Of a DNA stretch of 64,000 nt, positions 25,950 to 34,317 are shown one piece after another. How positions within the stretch are numbered: position 1 is the first letter of the stretch; each line of letters begins with the position of its first letter. Below the pieces are notes generated by a model. That model did not search any database. It was not told the origin of the DNA and saw only the letters and a list, made by a program, of their open reading frames with translations. Source of the DNA: Gammaproteobacteria bacterium (GTDB taxonomy: Bacteria > Pseudomonadota > Gammaproteobacteria > SG8-11); contig JAHECY010000008.1 in NCBI GenBank assembly GCA_024641505.1, positions 1 to 64,000 of the forward strand. Direction: 5' to 3'. A program made the position numbers and the translations under genes.

Positions 25950-28163
25950 CTATTTGCGATGCATTACCACCTCCCCGCACCAGTCCTGCCCCGGTTGTTG
26001 TCGCATGTATTGATCACATAATCGGCAATAGAAACGGGAGACACCATCGTCGTACCGGCTGGCCAAGTCGGCGAACAAAGGTAGCGCCTGGGGCCAGCGC
26101 CCCTGTTGAAAGTCGTCTAACGCATGGGCAAACTGAGGCAACGCTTCCGACAACAAATCTTTATGCTGAGCATCGGTGAGCAAACCATGAATTTCCACTG
26201 ATGTGGTTTTGCCCGCCAACAGGAAACGCCCCAGGTATTGGGAATGAATATTGTCCAAACCTTGCAGCACATCCGCGGACGCCAGCGCCAATCGATTCAG
26301 TTGTTTGCCCAGCCCTTCGATGCGTGCCGTAGTATTGATAATATCGCCGACGGCGCGATACTCGTAGTGATTCAACGCACCTACATTGCCCAACAACATT
26401 TCTCCGGCATGCAGGCCGATGCGGGTACGCAGCGCAAGTTCCCGACCAGCCACAGCATACAGGGTATCCAGCTCCAGGATGGCCAGCGCCGCCTGACACG
26501 CTTGCTGCCGATGCTCGACGCCGTTGTGCGCCGAGGTCCAGATAGCCATCATGGCGTCCCCCACCACATCGGAAACAACGCCGTTGCAGGCATTCACCGG
26601 CTGGAACAGCTTGGCATAATATTGATCCAGCAACCGACCCAGGTCCGGCGCTGCCAGGGTCTCCGCCAAGCTGGTATAACGTTCCGCATCCGTGGCCATA
26701 CAGGTGCCGGAGACGACTTTCTTCTCGATTTGCGGCCGGCTGAAATTCTGCGCGATTTCGTCAATCACCCGCTCCGGCACGTAGTAACCGAAAGCGCGGC
26801 GAATCTTGAGTTTTTCCCGTTGAATTTCCCGGTATTGCCGGACCAAGGTGGCAAATACTGCAAGCGGTGTCAGAAAAAACAGCGGGATGATTACCGGCAG
26901 CCATATCTGACTACTCGCGAATAAACCGCTCGCCGTGAAAAAATACACCACCGCCACCACGGTAACCGCCGCCAACCCCCGGGTGGTGATACGCAGCAAT
27001 CGGGGTAACTGCGCCATAAACCAGCTCCACACCAGGAACAGCACGAGTATCCAGCCATTTGCCAGGGGGCGCAGGCTGGTATCCTGCAGCAAGTTGGCCA
27101 CAGCGGTGGCCATGATCTCCACGCCGCTGATCTCGACGCCGTCATCCTGGGAAAACGGCGTGTAAAAAGTATCCACCCGTTCCAGTTGCAAGGGCTCGGA
27201 CAGACCGATCAATACGATTTGATCACGCATTGCATTCAGTGATTCTGTCTCACCGTTGAAAATCCGGTAAAACGGCACCGTACGGACACTGCGTGCGGGA
27301 CCGATGAAATTCAAGTAGCGGTTGTCCGTGCCCTGATACAGACGCTGCAAGGACCTTAGTGCGTGGCGCGTAGCGTCATCGAGTTGCGCTGCCGCCAGGT
27401 AATCGTCCAACGCCAGCGCGCGACCGGCGTCAGCCGTCAGGGCGCGACGCTGCGCTATCATCCCGGGTATCAGCCGCTGTCTGGCGAGCATGTCAACACC
27501 ATCAGCAGGCAGATCCGGCGCCAGTGCCGGCACCGTGGCCAACAAGGCTGTGCGCCATGCCTGATAATAAGGCATGAGATATAACTGTACCGCCACCGCA
27601 GGCAAGGTGGGCACGCCACCCATATTTTCCTTGAACACCCAGAACTGCGACACCTTGGCGGGCACCTTGGGCAAGGGGAACGGCGCCACCGCCACCGCGG
27701 CATCCGCCAGCGCCGTTACCGGTGACTCCAGGCTCTCCAAGGTGATCCGGTTGTCACCGGCATCGATGCGTTGCATGTCCATGTATTGAAACAGCAGGAC
27801 ATTACCCGCTTGTTGTATGGTCTGGCCCAGATTGTCGGTTTGCGCCAGATCGCCGGGATCTTTGAACAGGACATCGAAAGCGATAACGCGGGCACCATTA
27901 CGTTGCAGTGCATCAATAACCTTGGCGTGATGGGAGCGGGGCCACTTGAGGGGTTTCTCCGGCAGGTTCAATGCGCGGCTCGAGGCCTTATCCAGGGCGA
28001 CCACCGTCACCTGCGGCGGCGCGCTGATGGCACCTCGCAGATTGAACAGCCAGTCAAGGCCAATGTGTTGCTCCAGAAACCGGCCGGCGGGCGTGAGATA
28101 CAAACCAAAACCGAGCAGGCCCACGGAAACACCTATAGCCAGTCCTTTGAATCCTGTTTGCAT
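25950..28163 (-). CDS. CHASE2 domain - class III nucleotide cyclase
   Basis: A 737-residue inner-membrane signalling enzyme. A first membrane segment (about 9-27) leads into a periplasmic CHASE2 sensor (about 35-360, including VVALDKAS and VIAFDVLF), then three membrane helices (about 365-440) and a class III cyclase domain (about 480-660). Both metal-binding Asp are present (MATDAERYTSL, VVGDAMMAIW), as are the transition-state Asn/Arg (INTTARIE). The position that is Lys in adenylate cyclases is Asp (SDVVGD), and the second specificity position is Arg (YRAVGD), so the product (cAMP or other) is uncertain. TATAAT ends 6 nt before ATG, suggesting a leaderless start. Upstream partner of the FecR-TPR-barrel gene. 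Confidence 0.88.
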   Translation of the reverse strand: MQTGFKGLAIGVSVGLLGFGLYLTPAGRFLEQHIGLDWLFNLRGAISAPPQVTVVALDKASSRALNLPEKPLKWPRSHHAKVIDALQRNGARVIAFDVLFKDPGDLAQTDNLGQTIQQAGNVLLFQYMDMQRIDAGDNRITLESLESPVTALADAAVAVAPFPLPKVPAKVSQFWVFKENMGGVPTLPAVAVQLYLMPYYQAWRTALLATVPALAPDLPADGVDMLARQRLIPGMIAQRRALTADAGRALALDDYLAAAQLDDATRHALRSLQRLYQGTDNRYLNFIGPARSVRTVPFYRIFNGETESLNAMRDQIVLIGLSEPLQLERVDTFYTPFSQDDGVEISGVEIMATAVANLLQDTSLRPLANGWILVLFLVWSWFMAQLPRLLRITTRGLAAVTVVAVVYFFTASGLFASSQIWLPVIIPLFFLTPLAVFATLVRQYREIQREKLKIRRAFGYYVPERVIDEIAQNFSRPQIEKKVVSGTCMATDAERYTSLAETLAAPDLGRLLDQYYAKLFQPVNACNGVVSDVVGDAMMAIWTSAHNGVEHRQQACQAALAILELDTLYAVAGRELALRTRIGLHAGEMLLGNVGALNHYEYRAVGDIINTTARIEGLGKQLNRLALASADVLQGLDNIHSQYLGRFLLAGKTTSVEIHGLLTDAQHKDLLSEALPQFAHALDDFQQGRWPQALPLFADLASRYDDGVSRFYCRLCDQYMRQQPGQDWCGEVVMHRK

Positions 28164-28169
28164 GGGGGG

Positions 28170-28175
28170 ATTATA
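28170..28175 (-). promoter_or_regulatory. -10 box of the CHASE2 cyclase gene (leaderless start)
   Basis: TATAAT on the minus strand is followed by six C and then ATG at 28163. A transcription start 6-8 nt after the box would fall on the start codon. No ribosome binding site and no clear -35 box are visible. Confidence 0.4.
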
Positions 28176-28220
28176 CGCAATGTCGCGGATTCGCCGAGGA
28201 AAAACTTTCGGGCTGTGTTG

Positions 28221-28317
28221 GGTGCGTATTACGCACCGAATTTTGTATTTGTTGCGGCGGCTTCGTGCAAGATGGCTTCGTTCAAGATCAAGAACCGGTG
28301 CGTAATACGCACCCTAC
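28221..28317. repeat. inverted pair of GGTGCGTATTACGCACC palindromes
   Basis: GGTGCGTATTACGCACC at 28221-28237 and GGTGCGTAATACGCACC-CTAC at 28297-28317 face each other across about 60 bp, a REP-pair-like arrangement. They lie between the amiB 3' end and the CHASE2 gene start. The same palindrome occurs at 34297 and 56067. Confidence 0.75.
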
Positions 28318-28364
28318 ATGAAGCACCACCGCGTTATTTGCCGATCGGATTCCGCATCGGACCA

Positions 28365-29702
28365 TCAGGTACGCGGAATCCGCAACACACGCCCCACATG
28401 CAGCAAGTCGCCATTGTTGTTGAGCTGATTCATTTTACGAATGGCGGCGGGACTGGTGCGGTATTTCACCGCGATTTCGTTCAGAGTATCGCCGTGTTTG
28501 ACCACGTGTTTGACATTGCGCACCGCCAGCAAGGTGCCCGGCGGCGCGTGTTCACTGAAATAACTTTGCACCCCGGCGAGAATGGCCCCGGCGACACGCC
28601 GTTGATAGCCAGGGTCTTTCAATTTTTTCTCTTCGGTGCGATTGGAAATAAAGCCTGTCTCCACCAGTACCGAGGGAATCCCCAGAGCCTTGAGTACCAC
28701 GAAATTCGCGTGCTCCACAAAACCTTTATGCACATCACCGATGGTGCCGAGATTGCCCAGCACCCGCTGCCCCAAATCCAGACTGGCACCGATGGTGCCC
28801 GATTGCGTCAAGTCCAACAGCACCGAGGCAAGTACATCGTCCTTTTCCTCCAGGTTCACGCCACCGATGATGTCCGTAGCGTTTTCCGACTCGGCGAGCA
28901 TGCGCGCCACTTCACTGCTGGCGCCCTTTTCCGACAACACGAACACCGACGAACCCCGCACCCGGGACTTACGATAGGCATCCGCGTGAATGGAAATAAA
29001 CATGTCGGCCTTGCGTTCCCGGGCCAGTTGTCGGCGTTTTTTCAGCGGCACGAAATAATCGTCGCTGCGAATCATGCTCGCCTTCATGCCAGGTTCCTTG
29101 TCGATCATATCCTGCAACCTCTTGCTGATCGCCAGGACGATATCCTTTTCCTGGGTCTTGCGCGGTCCGGTGGCGCCGGGATCTTCACCACCGTGTCCGG
29201 CGTCGATGGCGATCACCACATCCCGCAGATCGTTTAATTGCTTGCCGTCTTCGGCGATGAGTCGGGTTTCCGGTGGCGGCGTTGCGGTACGGTCCACCAG
29301 ATCCAGCACCAGACGATATCCATAGCGGTCATTGGGCCGGAGTAACACGCTGTTGGGAGTGACGGGTTTGCTCATGTCCAACACCAGGCGGAAATCCGTT
29401 TTGTTGCGTTTGGCATAGCGAACGCGTGAAAAATAGTTGCCAGGCCCGTTACGCAATTGATCCAGAGGATTCTTCAACAGGGTATCGCTGAAATCGATGA
29501 CCACCCGGTCCGGATCACTCAATCTGAACATACTGTATTCAATAGGGGCCGTGAGGTCGAACACAATGCGGGTATTATCCGGTGCGGACCACAAACGGAC
29601 TCCCAGGATTTGGGCGGGCTCTGCCGCACTTACGCCCATGCCAGATCCGAACAGCAATCCGGCCAATATGTACATTATTATTGTTGATTTACCTTGCGCC
29701 AT
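28365..29702 (-). CDS. amiB: N-acetylmuramoyl-L-alanine amidase with LysM domain
   Basis: Cleaves septal peptidoglycan between MurNAc and L-Ala in the periplasm. The 445-residue protein has a signal peptide (ending GVSAAEP), an AMIN localisation domain (about 28-130), an Amidase_3 catalytic domain (about 175-395) and one C-terminal LysM (about 398-443). Zinc ligands are visible in IDAGHGGEDPGA, ISIHADAY and LVETGFISN. This layout matches E. coli AmiB, which is activated by EnvC at the division site. ATG at 29702. It follows tsaE with about 135 bp between, the conserved nnr-tsaE-amiB order. Confidence 0.95.
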   Translation of the reverse strand: MAQGKSTIIMYILAGLLFGSGMGVSAAEPAQILGVRLWSAPDNTRIVFDLTAPIEYSMFRLSDPDRVVIDFSDTLLKNPLDQLRNGPGNYFSRVRYAKRNKTDFRLVLDMSKPVTPNSVLLRPNDRYGYRLVLDLVDRTATPPPETRLIAEDGKQLNDLRDVVIAIDAGHGGEDPGATGPRKTQEKDIVLAISKRLQDMIDKEPGMKASMIRSDDYFVPLKKRRQLARERKADMFISIHADAYRKSRVRGSSVFVLSEKGASSEVARMLAESENATDIIGGVNLEEKDDVLASVLLDLTQSGTIGASLDLGQRVLGNLGTIGDVHKGFVEHANFVVLKALGIPSVLVETGFISNRTEEKKLKDPGYQRRVAGAILAGVQSYFSEHAPPGTLLAVRNVKHVVKHGDTLNEIAVKYRTSPAAIRKMNQLNNNGDLLHVGRVLRIPRT

Positions 29703-29837
29703 ATTTCTTCGTTGTTCCCCGGTTGGCAGCGAATGCCGGTTAAATATTAAGAAAGCCAGTTAATTTTAGCATGCAACTTCTTCATTTAAAGGCTATTTAC
29801 CCCTTCTCAGCGCGACATATTACCAAAACTTACTTTT

Positions 29838-30323
29838 TCACGTTTTATTCGGGATCACTCCCGCCGCCAGCAAGCGCTGTATTACCTCGGTACCGCGGGG
29901 CGTGTTTCCGATTAAGCGCACACTGCGACTGGCGGCGTGGTAATCGATGTGGATCTCGAGATCCGCTTCGGGCAATACCGTGCCCCCTTTTTCCGGCCAC
30001 TCCACCAAACACCAACTGTCGGCCCCGAGGTAATCACGAGCCCCAATAAGCTCCAGCTCCTCGGGGTCCAGCAGTCGGTAGAGGTCGAAGTGATAGACCG
30101 GGCGGGGCAAGTCCTCGTAGGGCTCCACCAGGGTAAACGTGGGACTCTTTACCTTCGCCTCGGGGTGAAAACTGTGGATCAACCCCCGCACGAACGTCGT
30201 TTTCCCCGCCCCCAGGTTGCCATATAAATAGATAATTAGCGGCCCGGGGATTTGCCGGGCAAAGGCCGCGCCCAGTGCCTCCATGGCCTCGGGTGAAGCA
30301 ACAGTCAGCGATCCCGTTTCCAT
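29838..30323 (-). CDS. tsaE: tRNA threonylcarbamoyladenosine biosynthesis ATPase TsaE
   Basis: An ATPase that works with TsaB and TsaD to form t6A37 in ANN-decoding tRNAs. I start it at ATG 30323, 4 bp after the nnr stop codon, giving 161 residues; the longer frame back to 30443 overlaps nnr and is not needed. Walker A GNLGAGKTTFVRG is near residue 33, the switch-like KSPTFTLVEPYE near 61, and VYHFDLYRL near 76, followed by LVEWPEKGG, the usual TsaE pattern. Cotranscribed with nnr and probably amiB. The partner tsaB is elsewhere in this window (42618). Confidence 0.94.
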   Translation of the reverse strand: METGSLTVASPEAMEALGAAFARQIPGPLIIYLYGNLGAGKTTFVRGLIHSFHPEAKVKSPTFTLVEPYEDLPRPVYHFDLYRLLDPEELELIGARDYLGADSWCLVEWPEKGGTVLPEADLEIHIDYHAASRSVRLIGNTPRGTEVIQRLLAAGVIPNKT

Positions 30324-30327
30324 CACG

Positions 30328-31842
30328 TCAACGCCGCGTGGGATTAGCGAAATGCCGAATATGAGGGAACAGATCCGAGGCCAGCAAACCCCGCTCCCCG
30401 TCCTGGGCGGCGCGGTCCGCCGCCAAACCATGAACCAGGACACCGCATTGTGCGGCGATGTTAAGGGGCAATCCCTGAGCGACCAGACCCGCGATCACCC
30501 CGGTGAGCACATCCCCCATGCCGCCACTGGCCATGCCGGGATTGCCTGCGGCACACAAGCTGATCGCCAGGCTTTCCGACACCACCAGGGTACCCGCACC
30601 TTTGAGGACGATGATGCCGCCGTATTTCTGCTGTAACTCCCGAATCGCTGAAAAACGGTCTTCTTGCACCGCTGCGCTGGTTTGCTGTAATAAACGACCT
30701 GCCTCTCCGGGATGCGGAGTCAGGATCCAATTACCTCGTTGCGTGTCCGGGGCATCGGTCCCAGTCGCGGCATGCATATGCGCCAACAGATTCAGGGCAT
30801 CGGCATCCACCACCAACGGTAACGATGAATCCAACGCCGCGCGCAGCAGACTTAGCGCCCATGCGTCCTGGCCCAGCCCCGGACCAATGGCGACCACATT
30901 TGCTTTGGCCAGTAACGGCATCAGCGCCGCCGCCTCTTCGATCCCATGCGCCATGATCTCCGGCCGCTGCGTATTGAGCGCCGTCAAATGATCCAGGCGT
31001 GTTGCCACCGACAGTAAACCCGCGCCCACCCGCCCTGCTGCCTCTGCGGCCATGGCCACGGCGCCTGCCATCCCTGCATTACCACCGACCACCAGCACAT
31101 GACCAAGTTTCCCCTTGTGTATATCCATGGGGCGGGGGCGCAGCCACTGTTCCAACAATTTGCGGTCCAGGCGATGGCTGGCAGGCGGCACCGCGCCATA
31201 AACTTGCGTGGGTACCTGCAAATCACTGAACACCACCTTGCCACTGCAGCGGGGTCCCGCCCCCGTTAATAAGCCTTGTTTTACGCCAATAAATGTCACT
31301 GTCATCGTGGCACAAACCGCTGCGCCGAGGATGCGACCGGTATCGCCATGCAATCCTGATGGTATATCCAGCGCCAATACCGGCTTGCCCGACTCATTAA
31401 TAGCCTCAATGGCACTGCGCCAAATATTTCCCACAGCTCCATTGAGGCCAGTACCCAACAAGCCATCAACAATGACATCATACGAATGTAACGACTGCCC
31501 CTGATAGATGCCGTAATTGATGCCAGTGCCTTGCAGGCGTTGCCGGGCGGCAGCGGCATCGCCTTTGATCTTCGTCGGGTCGCCCACCTGGAATATGTGA
31601 ACCGCGAAATTTGCCTCGTGGGCCAGGCGGGCAAGCACGAAACCGTCCCCGCCGTTGTTGCCGACACCGCAAAGCACGGCGACTGTGCGGGCATTGGCCC
31701 AGCGCTTGCGTAGTACACTCAAGGCCACCGCACCGGCTCGCTCCATGAGGGTCGCACCCGGAACCTGGTGGTGATCGATAGCGACGCGATCCAGACGTTG
31801 TACCTGTTCGGAAGTATAAAGATTCTGGGGTAATGAGCTCAT
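30328..31842 (-). CDS. nnr: bifunctional NAD(P)H-hydrate epimerase / ADP-dependent dehydratase
   Basis: Repairs hydrated NAD(P)H. ATG at 31842 (MSSLPQNLYTSEQVQRLD) gives 504 residues; upstream extension overlaps divergent queG and is rejected. The N-terminal YjeF_N epimerase domain (about 1-220) has CGVGNNGGDGFVLARLA. The C-terminal YjeF_C dehydratase domain (about 225-500) has VVGGNAGMAGA, ILTPHPGEAGRLL and the catalytic segment GMASGGMGDVLTGVIAGL. TATAAT lies 6 nt before the ATG, so the message may be leaderless. First gene of nnr-tsaE-amiB. Confidence 0.95.
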   Translation of the reverse strand: MSSLPQNLYTSEQVQRLDRVAIDHHQVPGATLMERAGAVALSVLRKRWANARTVAVLCGVGNNGGDGFVLARLAHEANFAVHIFQVGDPTKIKGDAAAARQRLQGTGINYGIYQGQSLHSYDVIVDGLLGTGLNGAVGNIWRSAIEAINESGKPVLALDIPSGLHGDTGRILGAAVCATMTVTFIGVKQGLLTGAGPRCSGKVVFSDLQVPTQVYGAVPPASHRLDRKLLEQWLRPRPMDIHKGKLGHVLVVGGNAGMAGAVAMAAEAAGRVGAGLLSVATRLDHLTALNTQRPEIMAHGIEEAAALMPLLAKANVVAIGPGLGQDAWALSLLRAALDSSLPLVVDADALNLLAHMHAATGTDAPDTQRGNWILTPHPGEAGRLLQQTSAAVQEDRFSAIRELQQKYGGIIVLKGAGTLVVSESLAISLCAAGNPGMASGGMGDVLTGVIAGLVAQGLPLNIAAQCGVLVHGLAADRAAQDGERGLLASDLFPHIRHFANPTRR

Positions 31843-31847
31843 AACAG

Positions 31848-31854
31848 TATTATA
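31848..31854. promoter_or_regulatory. overlapping divergent -10 boxes of nnr and queG
   Basis: The 18-bp gap between the two start codons contains GTATTATAC. Read on the minus strand, TATAAT (31854-31849) stands 6 nt from the nnr ATG. Read on the plus strand, TATTAT (31848-31853) stands 7 nt from the queG ATG. Both transcripts could begin at or next to the start codon. No good -35 boxes or ribosome binding sites are visible. Confidence 0.45.
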
Positions 31855-31860
31855 CGGACA

Positions 31861-32943
31861 ATGAACGACAATAATCACACAACACCAAATTCCCCGACGA
31901 CCATGCAAGAATTGCGCACGCTTATCACAGCCTGGGCCCAAGAATTGGGTTTTGAACGGATGGGCGTCAGTGATACGGAATTGAGTGTCGCCGAGCAACA
32001 TCTACTGCAATGGCTGCGACAAGATTACCAAGGGGACATGTCCTATATGGCCCGTCACGGCAATAAACGCAGCCGCCCTGCCAATTTGGTACCCGGCACA
32101 GTGCGGGTGCTATCACTGCGCATGAATTACTTGCCGGAAAATCAAACTGCAATGGAACAACAGCTATTAAATCCCCAGACCGGGTATATTTCCCGGTATG
32201 CCACCGGCCGGGACTATCACAAGCTACTGCGTAAACGCCTGCAGCAACTGGCAGATCGCATCAGTGGCAAGGTACCGCACTGGCGCTACCGGGTATTTAC
32301 CGATAGCGCCCCGGTACTGGAAAAACCCTTGGCCCATAAAGCAGGACTGGGTTGGCTGGGTAAGCACACCAATCTCATTGACCGACATCAGGGCTCCTGG
32401 TTTTTCCTGGGAGAGATCTACACGGACTTACCGCTCCCCGTGGATGAGCCCGGGTCTGATCATTGTGGCAGCTGTACACGCTGCATCGATGTCTGTCCTA
32501 CCGGTGCCATTGTGGCACCATATGTTCTAGACGCGCGCAAATGTATCTCTTATTTGACTATCGAACACCATGGCAGCATTCCGGAAATACTGCGTCCCCT
32601 GATTGGCAACCGCATTTATGGTTGCGACGATTGTCAGTTGTATTGTCCCTGGAATCGATTTGCCACTGTCTCTCAGGAAGCCGCATTTACGCCACGACAA
32701 TATTTATTACAGGGTGACCTGACGGAATTTTTCAGTTGGACTGAACAGGATTTCCTGCGACTTACTGCAGGCACCCCTATCCGCCGCATTGGTCATGAAC
32801 GCTGGTTACGCAATCTGGCGGTCGCCCTGGGCAATGCCCCTACCGATATGCAGATAATCACCACATTGCGTATACACGCGGAGCATCCATCGTCATTAGT
32901 TCGCGAACATGTGCGGTGGGCGTTAGCACGACATCAGCAATGA
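31861..32943 (+). CDS. queG: epoxyqueuosine reductase
   Basis: Catalyses the last step of queuosine synthesis in tRNA, reducing epoxyqueuosine with cobalamin and two [4Fe-4S] clusters in the cytosol. The 360-residue protein shows MSYMARHGNKRSRP near residue 60, the catalytic region FTDSAPVLEK near 147, and two cluster motifs (CGSCTRCIDVCPTGAI and CDDCQLYCPWN). A HEAT-like C-terminal tail binds tRNA. ATG at 31861 has no ribosome binding site; a later ATG at 31903 is possible. Divergent from nnr, the conserved arrangement. Confidence 0.95.
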   Translation: MNDNNHTTPNSPTTMQELRTLITAWAQELGFERMGVSDTELSVAEQHLLQWLRQDYQGDMSYMARHGNKRSRPANLVPGTVRVLSLRMNYLPENQTAMEQQLLNPQTGYISRYATGRDYHKLLRKRLQQLADRISGKVPHWRYRVFTDSAPVLEKPLAHKAGLGWLGKHTNLIDRHQGSWFFLGEIYTDLPLPVDEPGSDHCGSCTRCIDVCPTGAIVAPYVLDARKCISYLTIEHHGSIPEILRPLIGNRIYGCDDCQLYCPWNRFATVSQEAAFTPRQYLLQGDLTEFFSWTEQDFLRLTAGTPIRRIGHERWLRNLAVALGNAPTDMQIITTLRIHAEHPSSLVREHVRWALARHQQ

Positions 32944-33265
32944 CGTCGTCCGTTCGACGATCCCATTATTTTATTCGGTCATTATATCTATTAATAGTGT
33001 AAAACCTTTTTAGAGGATGTCTAGCTGCATTACATATCGCACATCACCATCAATAAAAACCTTCACCCTATCCGTGTATTATGGTGCATATTGCAATGAT
33101 ATTGGATCAATGACATGATAGCTTGGTTGAAGTTAGCGTGTGTCGTCAAAAGAAGTACGGGTTGATAAAAATTATGATGGAAAGTTTGAGTTGCCCGGAA
33201 AGGCTCCCACCTCCTCACGAGTTGCACATTTCATTCGTTTCCTCACCTGTTTCCGAGATTCGCCC
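32944..33265. other. intergenic region upstream of the PstS-like gene
   Basis: About 320 bp, AT-rich at first. No gene, terminator or Pho box was recognised. An open frame from GTG 33140 continues into the PstS-like gene, but its first 42 codons do not look like a protein start. Confidence 0.5.
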
Positions 33266-34168
33266 ATGAATTTGATTCCTATTACCGTGTTGTTCGCTGT
33301 TGTTGGCCTGTTGCCCGTGGCGTACGCCAGCTCGGAACTGGACACATTATCAGATTCCGAGACCCCCCTGATTTGGGCTGGATGCGGCATTACCAAAAAA
33401 GCCTTCATGAAAGAGCTGGCGGCGGCTTACGAGAAGAAAACCGGCGTGGTGATCAAACTTGAAGGTGGTGGTGCCACACGTGGCATCCGGGATGTACAGA
33501 AGAATACGATCAATATCGGTGGCGCCTGCCGTGCGCGTATGGAAGACAATCCTAACGAAAGATACCTGGAACAATTGCCGGTCGCCTGGGATGCCATTGT
33601 ATTCATTGTCAACAAGGACAATCCGATCAACGATATCACATTGGCACAGGTGCGTGATATTTACACCGGCAAGATCATCAACTGGCGGCAACTGGGCGGC
33701 AAGGATGAACCAATAGATCTTTACGTACGGTCAAGCCCCATTTCCGGCGTGGGCCAGGCTTTACGTGAATTGGTGTTCAACGATTACGATAAAAAATTCA
33801 CACCCCTGGCACATATCGTCGCGTCTTCGGGGCCAGCGGAAGAAGCCGTGGAAAAATTCGGCAGCGCTTTCGCCGCCACCGGTGTCAGCAGCGCCAAACG
33901 ACGCAACGTGAAAATCCTCAGCCTGGCAGGTGTACCACCCACGGTGGAGAATATCAAAAGAGGCGAGTATCTCTTGTTCCGACCCCTGTACCTGATTACG
34001 CGCACCGGCGAGAATAATCCAAAAATTCTTGATTTCGTCAAATTTGCCACCAGCAACGAAGGCAAAGAAATCATCCGTAAAGCCGGCAGCATTCCCTATG
34101 CGGATGCCATGAATCTCCTGCCCTCGCACTTTCTGCGCTACGTGAACGCAAAATCTCTGGGCAATTGA
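33266..34168 (+). CDS. PstS-like periplasmic substrate-binding protein
   Basis: A 300-residue exported protein of the phosphate-binding-like (PBP) superfamily. ATG at 33266 opens a signal peptide ending VAYASSE. The mature protein has WAGCGITKKAFMKELAAAYE, GGGATRGIRDVQ and IFVN-type core strands (VAWDAIVFIVNKDNPI), then LAQVRDIYTGKIINWRQLGG, which is typical of PstS-like proteins. Unlike true PstS it has no pst transporter genes beside it, so it may act as a stand-alone sensor or have another anion as ligand. No Pho box was seen. Confidence 0.82.
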   Translation: MNLIPITVLFAVVGLLPVAYASSELDTLSDSETPLIWAGCGITKKAFMKELAAAYEKKTGVVIKLEGGGATRGIRDVQKNTINIGGACRARMEDNPNERYLEQLPVAWDAIVFIVNKDNPINDITLAQVRDIYTGKIINWRQLGGKDEPIDLYVRSSPISGVGQALRELVFNDYDKKFTPLAHIVASSGPAEEAVEKFGSAFAATGVSSAKRRNVKILSLAGVPPTVENIKRGEYLLFRPLYLITRTGENNPKILDFVKFATSNEGKEIIRKAGSIPYADAMNLLPSHFLRYVNAKSLGN

Positions 34169-34296
34169 CGGCATAATACGACGCACATCCCCTACGACAT
34201 CCACTGGCAATCGCACACTGGCTGCAGGGCGCGTATTGGCACCGGCACTTAATTCCATCAGACCCTGATCGGGGTTGCCGCTTTAAAATCAAGAAC

Positions 34297-34317
34297 GGTG
34301 CGTGATACGCACCCTAC
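34297..34317. repeat. GGTGCGTGATACGCACC-CTAC palindrome
   Basis: Same repeat as at 28297, with one changed base in the centre. On the minus strand it reads GTAGGGTGCGTATCACGCACC, and its TAG is the stop codon (34316-34314) of the adjacent metallo-hydrolase gene. Confidence 0.7.

Noticed and set aside
27771..29237. Plus-strand frame of 488 residues opposite the CHASE2 and amiB genes
   Set aside because: It spans two well-supported minus-strand genes and the repeat between them, and its His/Gln-rich composition is typical of an antisense shadow.
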